NCBI RefSeq assembly: GCF_000383915.1
Contig: NZ_KB912942.1
Location: forward strand, 1,896,561 to 1,960,560
Length of the DNA stretch: 64,000 nucleotides
Origin: Amycolatopsis benzoatilytica AK 16/65
Lineage (GTDB): Bacteria > Actinomycetota > Actinomycetes > Mycobacteriales > Pseudonocardiaceae
Direction of reading: 5' to 3'
The notes below the pieces were generated by a model. It searched no databases and was not told the origin of the DNA. It saw only the letters and a list, made by a program, of their open reading frames with translations. The position numbers and the translations under genes were made by a program. This document shows positions 46,901-53,204 of the stretch, piece after piece (within the stretch, counting starts at the first letter, position 1; each line of letters opens with the position of its first letter).

Positions 46901-47793
46901 GAGTCGACGTGTACCTGGCCTTGTTTCTCCCGGTGCTGGCGGCGCGAGGCGTGCCGATGGCCGGCCGGCGTCTGGCACCGCCCGCGGCGGTGCGCCTTCT
47001 GTGCGGGGTAGCCGTCGCGGTTGGCGCCGGGACGTTGTGGGGGCTGGTGATGGTCGCCGGTGCGGGATTGAGCCATCTCGGAGAAGTTCTGGAGCACTCG
47101 CCGCTCTCCGCGGCCCAGTTGCGCAGACTGGACCCGGTGCCGCGGATCGCCGGCACGGTCGCGGCAGTCCTGCTCGTGGTGATCGCGGTGCGGGTGGCAC
47201 GTGTGGTGTACCAGCGCGCACGGCTGCGGAAGTTGATGCGCGGCGTCGTCGCCGGCGCGCGCGGCGAGCTGGTGGTGTTCGCGGACCCGAGCCCGCACGC
47301 CTACGCGGTGTCGCCTGGTCGCGGCCGCCCTGGCCGGATCGTGGTTTCCGACGGCATGCTGCAGGCGCTCGGACCCGACGAGCGCCGGGTGCTGCTGGCC
47401 CACGAACGCGCGCACCTCGTGCACCAGCACCACCGCTACCAAGCTGTCGCAGCCGTCGCGGCCGCGGTCAATCCGGTGCTGGTCTGCCTCCGCGGCCAAA
47501 TCGCGTTTCAGCTCGAACGCTGGGCCGACGAGGACGCCGCTACCGCGGTAGCCAGCCGTGAGCTCGCGGCGAGGTCGCTGGCCCGGGCGGCGCTTGCCAC
47601 CGTCGGTTCCGGTGCGGCGCTCGCGTTCAGCGACCGGGGAGTCCGCGGCCGCGTATCCGCGCTGCGACGCGCTCCCACCGTGACGCGGCCGCTGTCGCTC
47701 CTGCCCACGCTCGTGGTGCTTGGCGGCGGTCTCGCGGTGCTGGCCGACGCCACGATCGCGTTCCTGCGGGTCGCTGACGCCTTGCTCGGCTGA
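46897..47793 (+). CDS. M56-family (BlaR1-like) membrane metalloprotease
   Basis: 298 residues with several transmembrane helices and a central HERAHLVHQHHR, the HExxH zinc motif of the M56 family. Unlike BlaR1 it lacks a penicillin-sensing domain, so the signal must come from elsewhere. It probably cleaves or controls the adjacent BlaI. GTG start, overlapping the blaI stop (GTGA). Its stop is ~30 bp before BlaI box 2. Confidence 0.85.
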   Translation: MRVDVYLALFLPVLAARGVPMAGRRLAPPAAVRLLCGVAVAVGAGTLWGLVMVAGAGLSHLGEVLEHSPLSAAQLRRLDPVPRIAGTVAAVLLVVIAVRVARVVYQRARLRKLMRGVVAGARGELVVFADPSPHAYAVSPGRGRPGRIVVSDGMLQALGPDERRVLLAHERAHLVHQHHRYQAVAAVAAAVNPVLVCLRGQIAFQLERWADEDAATAVASRELAARSLARAALATVGSGAALAFSDRGVRGRVSALRRAPTVTRPLSLLPTLVVLGGGLAVLADATIAFLRVADALLG

Positions 47794-47820
47794 CCGGGCG
47801 GCGTTAGGCGGAAGCGTGAT

Positions 47821-47837
47821 TCTTACAAGATGTAGGA
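47821..47837. promoter_or_regulatory. BlaI-type operator box 2
   Basis: TCTTACA-AGA-TGTAGGA, with TACA/TGTA cores and a 3-nt centre, 35 bp before the PAP2 phosphatase start. It matches the boxes at 46346-46365 and 49219-49237. Confidence 0.7.
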
Positions 47838-47871
47838 TACCGGGTCTGCGCTCTCGCAGTCGCCGGAAGGA

Positions 47872-48498
47872 ATGTTCGCTCTCGTGCCGTGGAATCTCGC
47901 TCTGTTCTGGGAAATCAACCACCTTGCCGCCCGCACCGGGTGGGCGCATCCGGTCATGGCTGCGTTCGCGTTGTGGGGCGGACCGGTTCTCCTCGTGCTG
48001 CTCTTGACGCTGGCGTGGTGGACGCGGCGGGGCCGGGCGGACGCCGCACGTGCCCTCGCAGCGGCTGTGCTGACCGGTGTCGCCGCCCTCGTATCGCTGG
48101 GCTTCAATCAGCTCTTCGCCGCGCTGCATACGGAAGTTCGCCCGTTCATCGCTCTGCGCGGGGTCACCGTCCTGCTCGGTCACTCGGCGGACAATTCTTT
48201 TCCCAGCGATCACGCCGCGCTGGGGGCGGCGCTGGCGGCGGGCATTCTCGTCTTCGCGCGTGGCTGGGGTGCGATCGCGTGCGCGGTCGCCGTCTTCCTC
48301 GCCTTCGCCCGGGTTTACGCCGGGATGCACTATCCGCTCGACGTTCTGGCCGGGTTGGCCATCGGCGCCGCGGCCGCGCTGCTCCTGGTCCCGACGCTTT
48401 CCGGGCCGCTGGGGCGTGCAGTGCAGCGGTGGACGCCCGATGCGGTGCGCCCTCTTGCCGGCATCGAGGGGCGCGGCCCCGGCGGCTCGGCCGGCTGA
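47872..48498 (+). CDS. PAP2-family membrane phosphatase (possible undecaprenyl-diphosphatase)
   Basis: 208 residues, five or six helices and the PAP2 acid-phosphatase motifs: K/R-like LHTEVRP, SFPSDHAALGAA (PSGH-like, with Asp in place of Gly) and a late VYAGMHYPLDVLAG (SRxxxxxHxxxD-like). It recycles lipid carrier pyrophosphate or similar in the envelope. ATG at 47872 lies close to GGAAGGA; a GTG at 47884 is a fair alternative start. A BlaI box is upstream, so cell-wall recycling is linked to this regulon. Confidence 0.82.
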   Translation: MFALVPWNLALFWEINHLAARTGWAHPVMAAFALWGGPVLLVLLLTLAWWTRRGRADAARALAAAVLTGVAALVSLGFNQLFAALHTEVRPFIALRGVTVLLGHSADNSFPSDHAALGAALAAGILVFARGWGAIACAVAVFLAFARVYAGMHYPLDVLAGLAIGAAAALLLVPTLSGPLGRAVQRWTPDAVRPLAGIEGRGPGGSAG

Positions 48499-48507
48499 CC
48501 GCCGAAC

Positions 48508-49164
48508 TCAGCACTGGCCCGGGCGAGCGCCGTTCAGCAGCGCCGGAGTCAGGCCGGGCGGTGTGGCGCCGTCGGTCGGGACGCCGGTCGGCGCTGTCGC
48601 CAGCAAGTCGAGCGCTCGCCTGGCCTCGGGAGTCGGGATCACGGTGCTGAAATCGGTGCCCAAGGCGAGATCGATGGTGCTGCCGGCCCGGGAATCGCGC
48701 ACGAGTTGCGCGCACGGCACGACCAGGCTGAGCGTTCTCGCGGCCGAAGTGCCCGCGGGGCCGAAGCGAATCTGGCCCAAGCACCGCAGGTCGCCCTCGG
48801 GATGCGCAGGGTCGTCAGCCGGCGGCGACGCCGGCGGAAATCCCAGCCGGGCCAGCTCGCCGGCGACAAGTGCGGCGCTCCCGCGCTGGCCGCTGCCGTT
48901 CAGCACGGTCACGCGACTTTCGGCGGCCGGCGCGGGAGCGACGTTGTCCAGCGCGTGGTAGGCCAGCGCCGTGGACGCGGGCGGTGCCGTGCCCGCAGCC
49001 GGGGGCGGGCACGCGGTCAGCGCGGTAGCATCGGACGCGCGTTGCAGCGTCGTGGTCCAGACCATTACCGAGGTGATCGCGAGGACGCTCAGCACGACGA
49101 TTCCGGCGAGCGGCTTTCGCCGCCGGTAAGGCGTCGGGGTGCGGCGCGGTGCCAATGCCTGCAT
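48508..49164 (-). CDS. LytR-C domain envelope protein (Cei-like)
   Basis: 218 residues: basic N-terminus (RRTPTPYRRRKPL), one helix (AGIVVLSVLAITSVMVWTT), and extracytoplasmic VTVLNGSGQRGSAALVAGELARLGFPP, the LytR_cpsA_psr C-terminal domain fold. Mycobacterial Cei keeps envelope integrity. Four cysteines outside the membrane could form disulfides. GGAGGG precedes the start at 49162-49164. It is in divergent orientation to the gene at 49334 with BlaI box 3 between. Confidence 0.82.
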   Translation of the reverse strand: MQALAPRRTPTPYRRRKPLAGIVVLSVLAITSVMVWTTTLQRASDATALTACPPPAAGTAPPASTALAYHALDNVAPAPAAESRVTVLNGSGQRGSAALVAGELARLGFPPASPPADDPAHPEGDLRCLGQIRFGPAGTSAARTLSLVVPCAQLVRDSRAGSTIDLALGTDFSTVIPTPEARRALDLLATAPTGVPTDGATPPGLTPALLNGARPGQC

Positions 49165-49218
49165 GGATGCCCTCCGATCGGCCGGTGCGGGGCGGGGGAG
49201 TCGAGCTACGCGGATTTG

Positions 49219-49237
49219 ATCCTACAACGTGTAGGAT
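49219..49237. promoter_or_regulatory. BlaI-type operator box 3
   Basis: ATCCTACA-ACG-TGTAGGAT is a perfect palindrome with 8-bp arms around a 3-nt centre, in the divergent promoter region between the Cei-like and the 49334 genes, about 55 bp before the Cei-like start. Confidence 0.78.
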
Positions 49238-49333
49238 ATGTGCTGAGATCCTGCGCGCGTGGGTCGCCGCAGGCCGGCTCCGGGCGGGGACGCCCGGGCC
49301 ATCAGCGGTCCACCGCGGATTGGGGTTGGCGAG

Positions 49334-49729
49334 ATGGCAATCGGATCGCGAAAACGCGCGGGCGCGCGGCCGAGGTTCGGCCGGGTCGACCCTTATTGCT
49401 GGTTCGCCGTCCTCGGATTCGTGGCCATCGCCGGGATTGGAGTCGTCGCCCGCAGCGCGGTAATGGCGATCGTCTTTCTTGTCCTTGGCGCCGGACTGGT
49501 GGTCTTCGACGCGTGGGTGAACCGGCCTGAGCCAGTGGATCGGCGCGCCGGACCGCCGCCGACCGCGCCGCCCCGGGCGCGCGGGGCGGGCAACCCGGCA
49601 CCGCGGGCACGACCCGCCTCGCCGACCCACTCCCCGCCGGTAAGGCCCGGACCGCCCCAGAGGTTCGCGGCGCCGCCCCCGCGCGGCAGGCCGCCTTACC
49701 GGCCTGACCGGATGCCGGGAGAGCGATGA
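49334..49729 (+). CDS. Small membrane protein with Pro-rich tail (131 aa)
   Basis: One or two hydrophobic helices (YCWFAVLGFVAIAGIGVVARSAVMAIVFLVLGAGLVVFDAW overall, quoted in outline) are followed by a Pro/Arg/Ala-rich tail with PPRGRPPYRPDRMPGER. Function not recognised. Divergent from the Cei-like gene and downstream of BlaI box 3, so it may be an envelope accessory under BlaI. ATG at 49334 with GGCGAG upstream. Confidence 0.6.
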   Translation: MAIGSRKRAGARPRFGRVDPYCWFAVLGFVAIAGIGVVARSAVMAIVFLVLGAGLVVFDAWVNRPEPVDRRAGPPPTAPPRARGAGNPAPRARPASPTHSPPVRPGPPQRFAAPPPRGRPPYRPDRMPGER

Positions 49730-50396
49730 TCGGGGCTCGTGCACGCTGACCCGCGGTATCCGGTCGGCACTTGGCGCGCCTCGCCGACGGCGAGTCCGCT
49801 TCGGCGAGCGGCGGCAGCGGCTACCTGCTTCGCCTGGACGGTTGCCGCCGGTGCGTGCGGGCCGGCAATAGCCGGGTGCGATGCTGGCTGAGCTGATGCG
49901 GGCAGGGTGCGGGGTGTGAGCCGGAGATGCGCGGCACCGTCGGCATCGACGAGTTCCTGGAGACCAAGTACATCGCGGTGAACCGGTGACGCACCGGATC
50001 GCGAGCATCCCGGGCGACGGGATCGGAGTCGACGTCACGATCGAGGCGCGCCGAGTGCTGGACACCGCCGCGGCGAAGTACGGATTCTCCTTGGAGCGGA
50101 CCAATTCGACTGGAGCTGCGAGCGGTACGCGAAGACCGGCGCGATGATGCCGGACCACGGCGTCGAGCAGCTGTCCGGTTTCGACGGCATCCTGCTCGGC
50201 GGTCGGCTTCTCTCGCATCGAGGTGCGCAGCGCGTACCCGCGGCCGGGCGGTTAACGCTGCGCCAGTTCGCACATTGGGGTCTTCGCACACCGCGCGGTC
50301 CGGCGCGTCGAGACCGCGGTTCGAGCGGTGCCGTTCCCGGCCTATCGCGCAGTGGTTGCACATCTCGTCCGAGCGTGGTTACCCTGAAGAAAAGCG
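49730..50396. other. Region of gene remnants
   Basis: No intact gene is supported. A fragment reading GTVGIDEFLETKYIAVNR-stop (to 49989) looks like the C-terminus of a dehydrogenase, perhaps aldehyde dehydrogenase (weak). A tartrate-dehydrogenase remnant follows, listed separately. The rest looks neutral. Confidence 0.5.
49986..50203 (+). pseudogene. Tartrate/isopropylmalate-type dehydrogenase remnant
   Basis: GTG at 49986 begins THRIASIPGDGIGVDVTIEA, the start of the isocitrate/isopropylmalate dehydrogenase family. After ~38 codons a frameshift near 50100 occurs, and the next frame reads FDWSCERYAKTGAMMPDHGV ... SGFDGILLGG, matching tartrate-dehydrogenase (TtuC-like) homologues. Then homology ends. 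It is frameshifted and truncated to ~73 codons of ~350, so it is dead. The start overlaps the stop of an upstream remnant. Confidence 0.7.
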
Positions 50397-50412
50397 ATAC
50401 CCCCCGGGGTAT
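50397..50412 (+). promoter_or_regulatory. CsoR-type operator, copy 1
   Basis: ATACCCCCCGGGGTAT, a palindrome matching the G-tract operators of CsoR/CstR-family repressors. It is 8 bp before the rhodanese start; the same 16 nt GATACCCCCCGGGGTA recurs at 51653-51668 on the other strand. No CsoR-like gene is in the window. Confidence 0.78.
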
Positions 50413-50420
50413 AGGAGAGG

Positions 50421-50753
50421 ATGAGCATGGTTCAGGAAGTGGATGTGCGGCACCTGGCCGCGGCGCACCGTGGCGGCGCGCTGGTCGTGGATGTTCGCGA
50501 GCCCGGCGAGTACCTGAGCGGGCATGTGCCCGGCGCTCGGCTGCTGCCGCTGTCGACTCTGCCCGGCCGGGCTGCCGAGCTTCCCCGCGACGAGCCGGTC
50601 TACGTCATCTGCGCGAGCGGAAACCGGAGCCGCACGGCGGCTTCTTGGCTCGCCTCGGCGGGTTACGACGCTCGCTCGGTCAATGGCGGCACCAGCGCGT
50701 GGATCGCCTTGGGGCGGCCGGTCGTCGTTGGCCCGCGCGAGAACGCGGCGTGA
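50421..50753 (+). CDS. Single-domain rhodanese (sulfurtransferase)
   Basis: 110 residues: GGALVVDVREPGEYLSGHVPGA, then catalytic Cys in VICASGNRSRTAA. It moves sulfane sulfur (for example persulfide or thiosulfate) to a thiol acceptor. An ATG at 50421 is given; the ribosome-binding site AGGAG suits the ATG at 50427 better. The CsoR-type operator immediately upstream suggests control by a persulfide- or copper-sensing repressor. Likely role in reactive sulfur detoxification. Confidence 0.88.
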   Translation: MSMVQEVDVRHLAAAHRGGALVVDVREPGEYLSGHVPGARLLPLSTLPGRAAELPRDEPVYVICASGNRSRTAASWLASAGYDARSVNGGTSAWIALGRPVVVGPRENAA

Positions 50754-50794
50754 CGTAGTGGGGTTGATCGAAGTCTTTCGGTCGACACGAAGCG

Positions 50795-50830
50795 ACGCGG
50801 CCTCTCCGTCCTATGACGGGGAGGCCGCGT
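50795..50830 (+). terminator. Strong hairpin downstream of the rhodanese gene
   Basis: ACGCGGCCTCTCCGTC and GACGGGGAGGCCGCGT pair over 16 bp (one G-U) with a 4-nt CTAT loop, ~40 bp after the rhodanese stop. Confidence 0.8.
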
Positions 50831-51013
50831 TCGTTCCGGAACTTCGAACGTGGGCGCGCCGTGCCAGATGCACCTGCGGCGCGCTGGTCCGCTTGCTGGG
50901 GGCAAGGTCCGTGCGGTATTGGGAGCCTTCGGCTGGGCCGGTGCTCGCGCCGCGAGCGGGCCGGGCGGGCTGCCGAGGTCGAGTGGCCCGGCGTCGGGAC
51001 GCGCTGCCACGAG

Positions 51014-51042
51014 AAACGCCCGCCGGGCCGGCCGGCGGGCGT
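51014..51042 (-). terminator. Hairpin terminator after the 51044-51394 gene
   Basis: AACGCCCGCCGG (51014-51025) and CCGGCGGGCGTT (51031-51042) are perfect complements with a 5-nt loop, directly after the minus-strand stop and followed by TTTC. Confidence 0.75.
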
Positions 51043-51043
51043 T

Positions 51044-51394
51044 CTACCGTGGCACTCCACACGTGTTGGGCGAGAGTATCCGTTGTACCAGGCCAAAACC
51101 GAGCACCCCGAACGAGACTGCTGCCGCGCTCACGCTGGCGTTCGCCAGCAGGGCCATCGATACCGGCACCGCGATGACGGCGACCTGGCTGCATTGCGAG
51201 CAGCCTCGGTTCAGTCCGCCTTCCGGGGCCACGTAGGTCGAAACCAGCCATCCTGAGAGGGCTGCGGAAGCAAGCCAGACGAGATACCACCACCACGACA
51301 GGGGGTGGGAGAAACCGCCCAGGGCCAGCCCGTAGCCGGCCAGCGCCACGAGTCCGGCGACCAGGCCGACCGGTGTTCGGCGCAAACGCGTCAT
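51044..51394 (-). CDS. Small membrane protein, four helices (116 aa)
   Basis: Four hydrophobic segments: VGLVAGLVALAGYGLALGGF, WWWYLVWLASAALSGWLVS, AVIAVPVSMALLANASVSAAAV and a final helix. A CSQCSQ pair sits between helices and could bind metal or sulfur. Unrecognised function. The start at 51392-51394 has GGAGAAG upstream. It is downstream of the small zinc-ribbon gene on the same strand (68 bp away) with a hairpin between; both would be under the CsoR-type box at 51653. It may be a transport or sensing partner for sulfur or copper. Confidence 0.65.
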   Translation of the reverse strand: MTRLRRTPVGLVAGLVALAGYGLALGGFSHPLSWWWYLVWLASAALSGWLVSTYVAPEGGLNRGCSQCSQVAVIAVPVSMALLANASVSAAAVSFGVLGFGLVQRILSPNTCGVPR

Positions 51395-51413
51395 TGCTTC
51401 TCCGTTTCAGGTC

Positions 51414-51455
51414 GGCGTGGCCCGCGCGGGGGATGGGGGGACCGCGGGCCACGCC
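51414..51455 (-). terminator. Intercistronic hairpin between zinc-ribbon and membrane-protein genes
   Basis: GGCGTGGCCCGCG and CGCGGGCCACGCC are perfect 13-bp arms around a 16-nt G-rich loop. It could attenuate the second gene. Confidence 0.65.
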
Positions 51456-51462
51456 GGGTCTG

Positions 51463-51624
51463 TTAGCGCCCGCCGAACGGCCACTGCGCGCGCGGCTGCT
51501 GCGGTTCCGTCGCGCACGAGCAGCGCTGCGACGCCGGGACATCGCCGAGCACCTGCTCGACGTGCTGGCCGCAGCCGCTGTACGTGGGCTTCTTACAACG
51601 CGGGCACGTCACCCTCTGGCACAT
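51463..51624 (-). CDS. 53-aa zinc-ribbon protein under a CsoR-type box
   Basis: MCQRVTCPRCKKPTYSGCGQ has four to five cysteines (CPRC and SGC), then QRCSCATE, a likely zinc-binding small protein. The start at 51622-51624 is fixed by AGGAGG 7 nt upstream. The CsoR-type operator (51653-51668) lies 30 bp upstream. Function unknown; a role in metal or sulfur handling is suggested by context only. Confidence 0.7.
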   Translation of the reverse strand: MCQRVTCPRCKKPTYSGCGQHVEQVLGDVPASQRCSCATEPQQPRAQWPFGGR

Positions 51625-51652
51625 GCACACCTCCTGCGTGTCTCCTCGATGG

Positions 51653-51668
51653 TACCCCGGGGGGTATC
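51653..51668 (-). promoter_or_regulatory. CsoR-type operator, copy 2
   Basis: Reads GATACCCCCCGGGGTA on the minus strand, identical over 16 nt to copy 1. It sits 30 bp before the zinc-ribbon gene start and about 110 bp before the divergent AhpD-like gene. Confidence 0.78.
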
Positions 51669-51778
51669 TACACCGTAGCGGCAGGGGCGATGTTCCCGCA
51701 AACGAGTGGCCGAGTTCAGTGGCGCGGATCGCGTCCGTGGAGTCGGCCTTGGCGGGGGCGAGGAAAAGGGGGAGCGAT

Positions 51779-53041
51779 ATGAGCTGGGGCAAGTCCGTTC
51801 GCGAGGAGTTGCGCAAGCCCACGCGCGAGTTGCGGCAGGCGATCCCTTCGGGGTACGAGGGTTACCGGAACTTGCATGAGGCCGCGCTCGGTGCCGGCGC
51901 GTTGGATGGCAAGACGAAGGAGCTGATCGCACTCGCGATCGCGGTGAGCAAAGAGTGCGGCGGCTGCATCGCGGCGCACGCCCGCGGTGCGGTCGTCCAG
52001 GGGGCCGAACCGGCTGAGGCCGCGGAGGCGGTCGGCGTCGCGTTTCTGAGGAACGGCGAGCCGGGCACCCGCACAGCGATCAGCGAGAGGCGCCTGCCGA
52101 GGATTTCCTCGGCTTCACAGTCCGGCCACGTGTGCGAGCTGGCCCACCAGTGCCGTGATGAGCATGGCCAGCCCGCCGCCGATGACCACCCGGAGCGCCG
52201 GGTACAGCAGCTTGGTACCGGCGACGCGGGCGCCGAGCACGCCGGCGACAGCCAGGCCCACCAGGGCGACGGCGACGATCAGCCACAGCCGCCCGGCCGT
52301 GGTGGGGCCCAGCAGCCCGAGGAACGGGACCAGCCCGCCGACGAGGAAGCTGGCCGCGGACGCGAGCGCAGCCTGCAGCGGACGCGCCGCGGTGGCCTCG
52401 CTGTAGCCGAGCTCGTCGCGCAGGTGCGTCGTCAACGGGTCCTTCTCGTGCAGGGTGGCGGCGACCTGCTCGGCCAGCGGGCGGGGAAGGCCGCGCTCCT
52501 GGTAGATGCCGGTGAGCTCCTCGAGCTCCGCATCGGGGTCCTCGGCCAGCTCCCGTTCTTCCTTGGCCCGGTCGGCGCGTTCGACATCGACCTGGGAGCT
52601 GACCGAGACGTACTCGCCGGCCGCCATGGCCATCGAGCCGGCGGCCAGTCCGGCCAGCCCGGCGGTGACGACCCCGCCGGCCGGGGCGCCACTGGCGGCG
52701 ATGCCGACCATCAAGCTCGCGGTGGAGACGAGGCCGTCGTTGGCGCCGAGCACCGCGGCCCGCAGCCAGCCGGCGTGTGCGGCTCGGTGCGTCTCGCGAT
52801 GGGGGTTGACCATCTCGAAGAAGTTCATCTCCGGTTTCTCCTTGTTCGCGACCTGTGTGAACGGCCGTTCTCAGCGCAGGATCGGCCGTCCCCGGCAGCT
52901 CCGGGATCGTCCCGGTGCCCGCCGACGGCCACCTGCCGCCACCGCGATCACACCGTCTTCCGGCCGGCCGGGCCAGTGCGCGAGGACCTGCGGGCGCGGG
53001 ACTTTCGTCCCGGGATCGCCCAGTCAGTACACAATGGATAG
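51779..53041 (+). CDS. AhpD/carboxymuconolactone-decarboxylase-like protein, C-terminus lost
   Basis: First ~100 residues: RELRQAIPSGYEGYRNLHEAAL, GALDGKTKELIALAIAVSKECGGCIAAHARGAV, with the AhpD CxxCxxxH redox motif. After VGVAFLRNGEPGT the sequence leaves the family, and the frame runs open to 53041 antisense to the VIT1-like gene. Normal proteins are ~110-115 residues, so the ending is probably lost by mutation. The ATG has AGGGGGAG upstream. AhpD-type proteins act in peroxide or thiol stress; partial function is possible. Confidence 0.65.
   Translation: MSWGKSVREELRKPTRELRQAIPSGYEGYRNLHEAALGAGALDGKTKELIALAIAVSKECGGCIAAHARGAVVQGAEPAEAAEAVGVAFLRNGEPGTRTAISERRLPRISSASQSGHVCELAHQCRDEHGQPAADDHPERRVQQLGTGDAGAEHAGDSQAHQGDGDDQPQPPGRGGAQQPEERDQPADEEAGRGRERSLQRTRRGGLAVAELVAQVRRQRVLLVQGGGDLLGQRAGKAALLVDAGELLELRIGVLGQLPFFLGPVGAFDIDLGADRDVLAGRHGHRAGGQSGQPGGDDPAGRGATGGDADHQARGGDEAVVGAEHRGPQPAGVCGSVRLAMGVDHLEEVHLRFLLVRDLCERPFSAQDRPSPAAPGSSRCPPTATCRHRDHTVFRPAGPVREDLRARDFRPGIAQSVHNG
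52115..52828 (-). CDS. VIT1/CCC1-family iron/manganese transporter
   Basis: 237 residues: AAVLGANDGLVSTASLMVGIAAS, GLAGLAAGSMAMAAGEYVSVSSQ, then a cytoplasmic metal-binding helical segment (EELTGIYQERGLPRPLAEQ), then three further helices. This family moves Fe2+ or Mn2+ out of the cytosol. The start at 52826-52828 has AAGGAG 9 nt upstream. Its neighbours are the AhpD-like and P1B-type ATPase genes, which fits iron/oxidative stress. Confidence 0.88.
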   Translation of the reverse strand: MNFFEMVNPHRETHRAAHAGWLRAAVLGANDGLVSTASLMVGIAASGAPAGGVVTAGLAGLAAGSMAMAAGEYVSVSSQVDVERADRAKEERELAEDPDAELEELTGIYQERGLPRPLAEQVAATLHEKDPLTTHLRDELGYSEATAARPLQAALASAASFLVGGLVPFLGLLGPTTAGRLWLIVAVALVGLAVAGVLGARVAGTKLLYPALRVVIGGGLAMLITALVGQLAHVAGL

Positions 53042-53204
53042 TCAGGTGCGGCACCGCCCTCCTCGACGAGCCTTCGCGGGAAGTGGCTGGCCCCTACCGG
53101 GTGGCACGGTCGGGCCAAAAGCCCCAGCGACGGAGGGAAGTGTGGCCCTAGCTCAGGGCGGCCGCCACCGGGTCCGATGGAAACGGACCTGACGGTGGGA
53201 GGCA
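52829..53204. other. 376-bp divergent promoter region (VIT1-like and P1B ATPase)
   Basis: No gene other than the open tail of the AhpD frame. The region must hold promoters of both genes. Confidence 0.45.
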
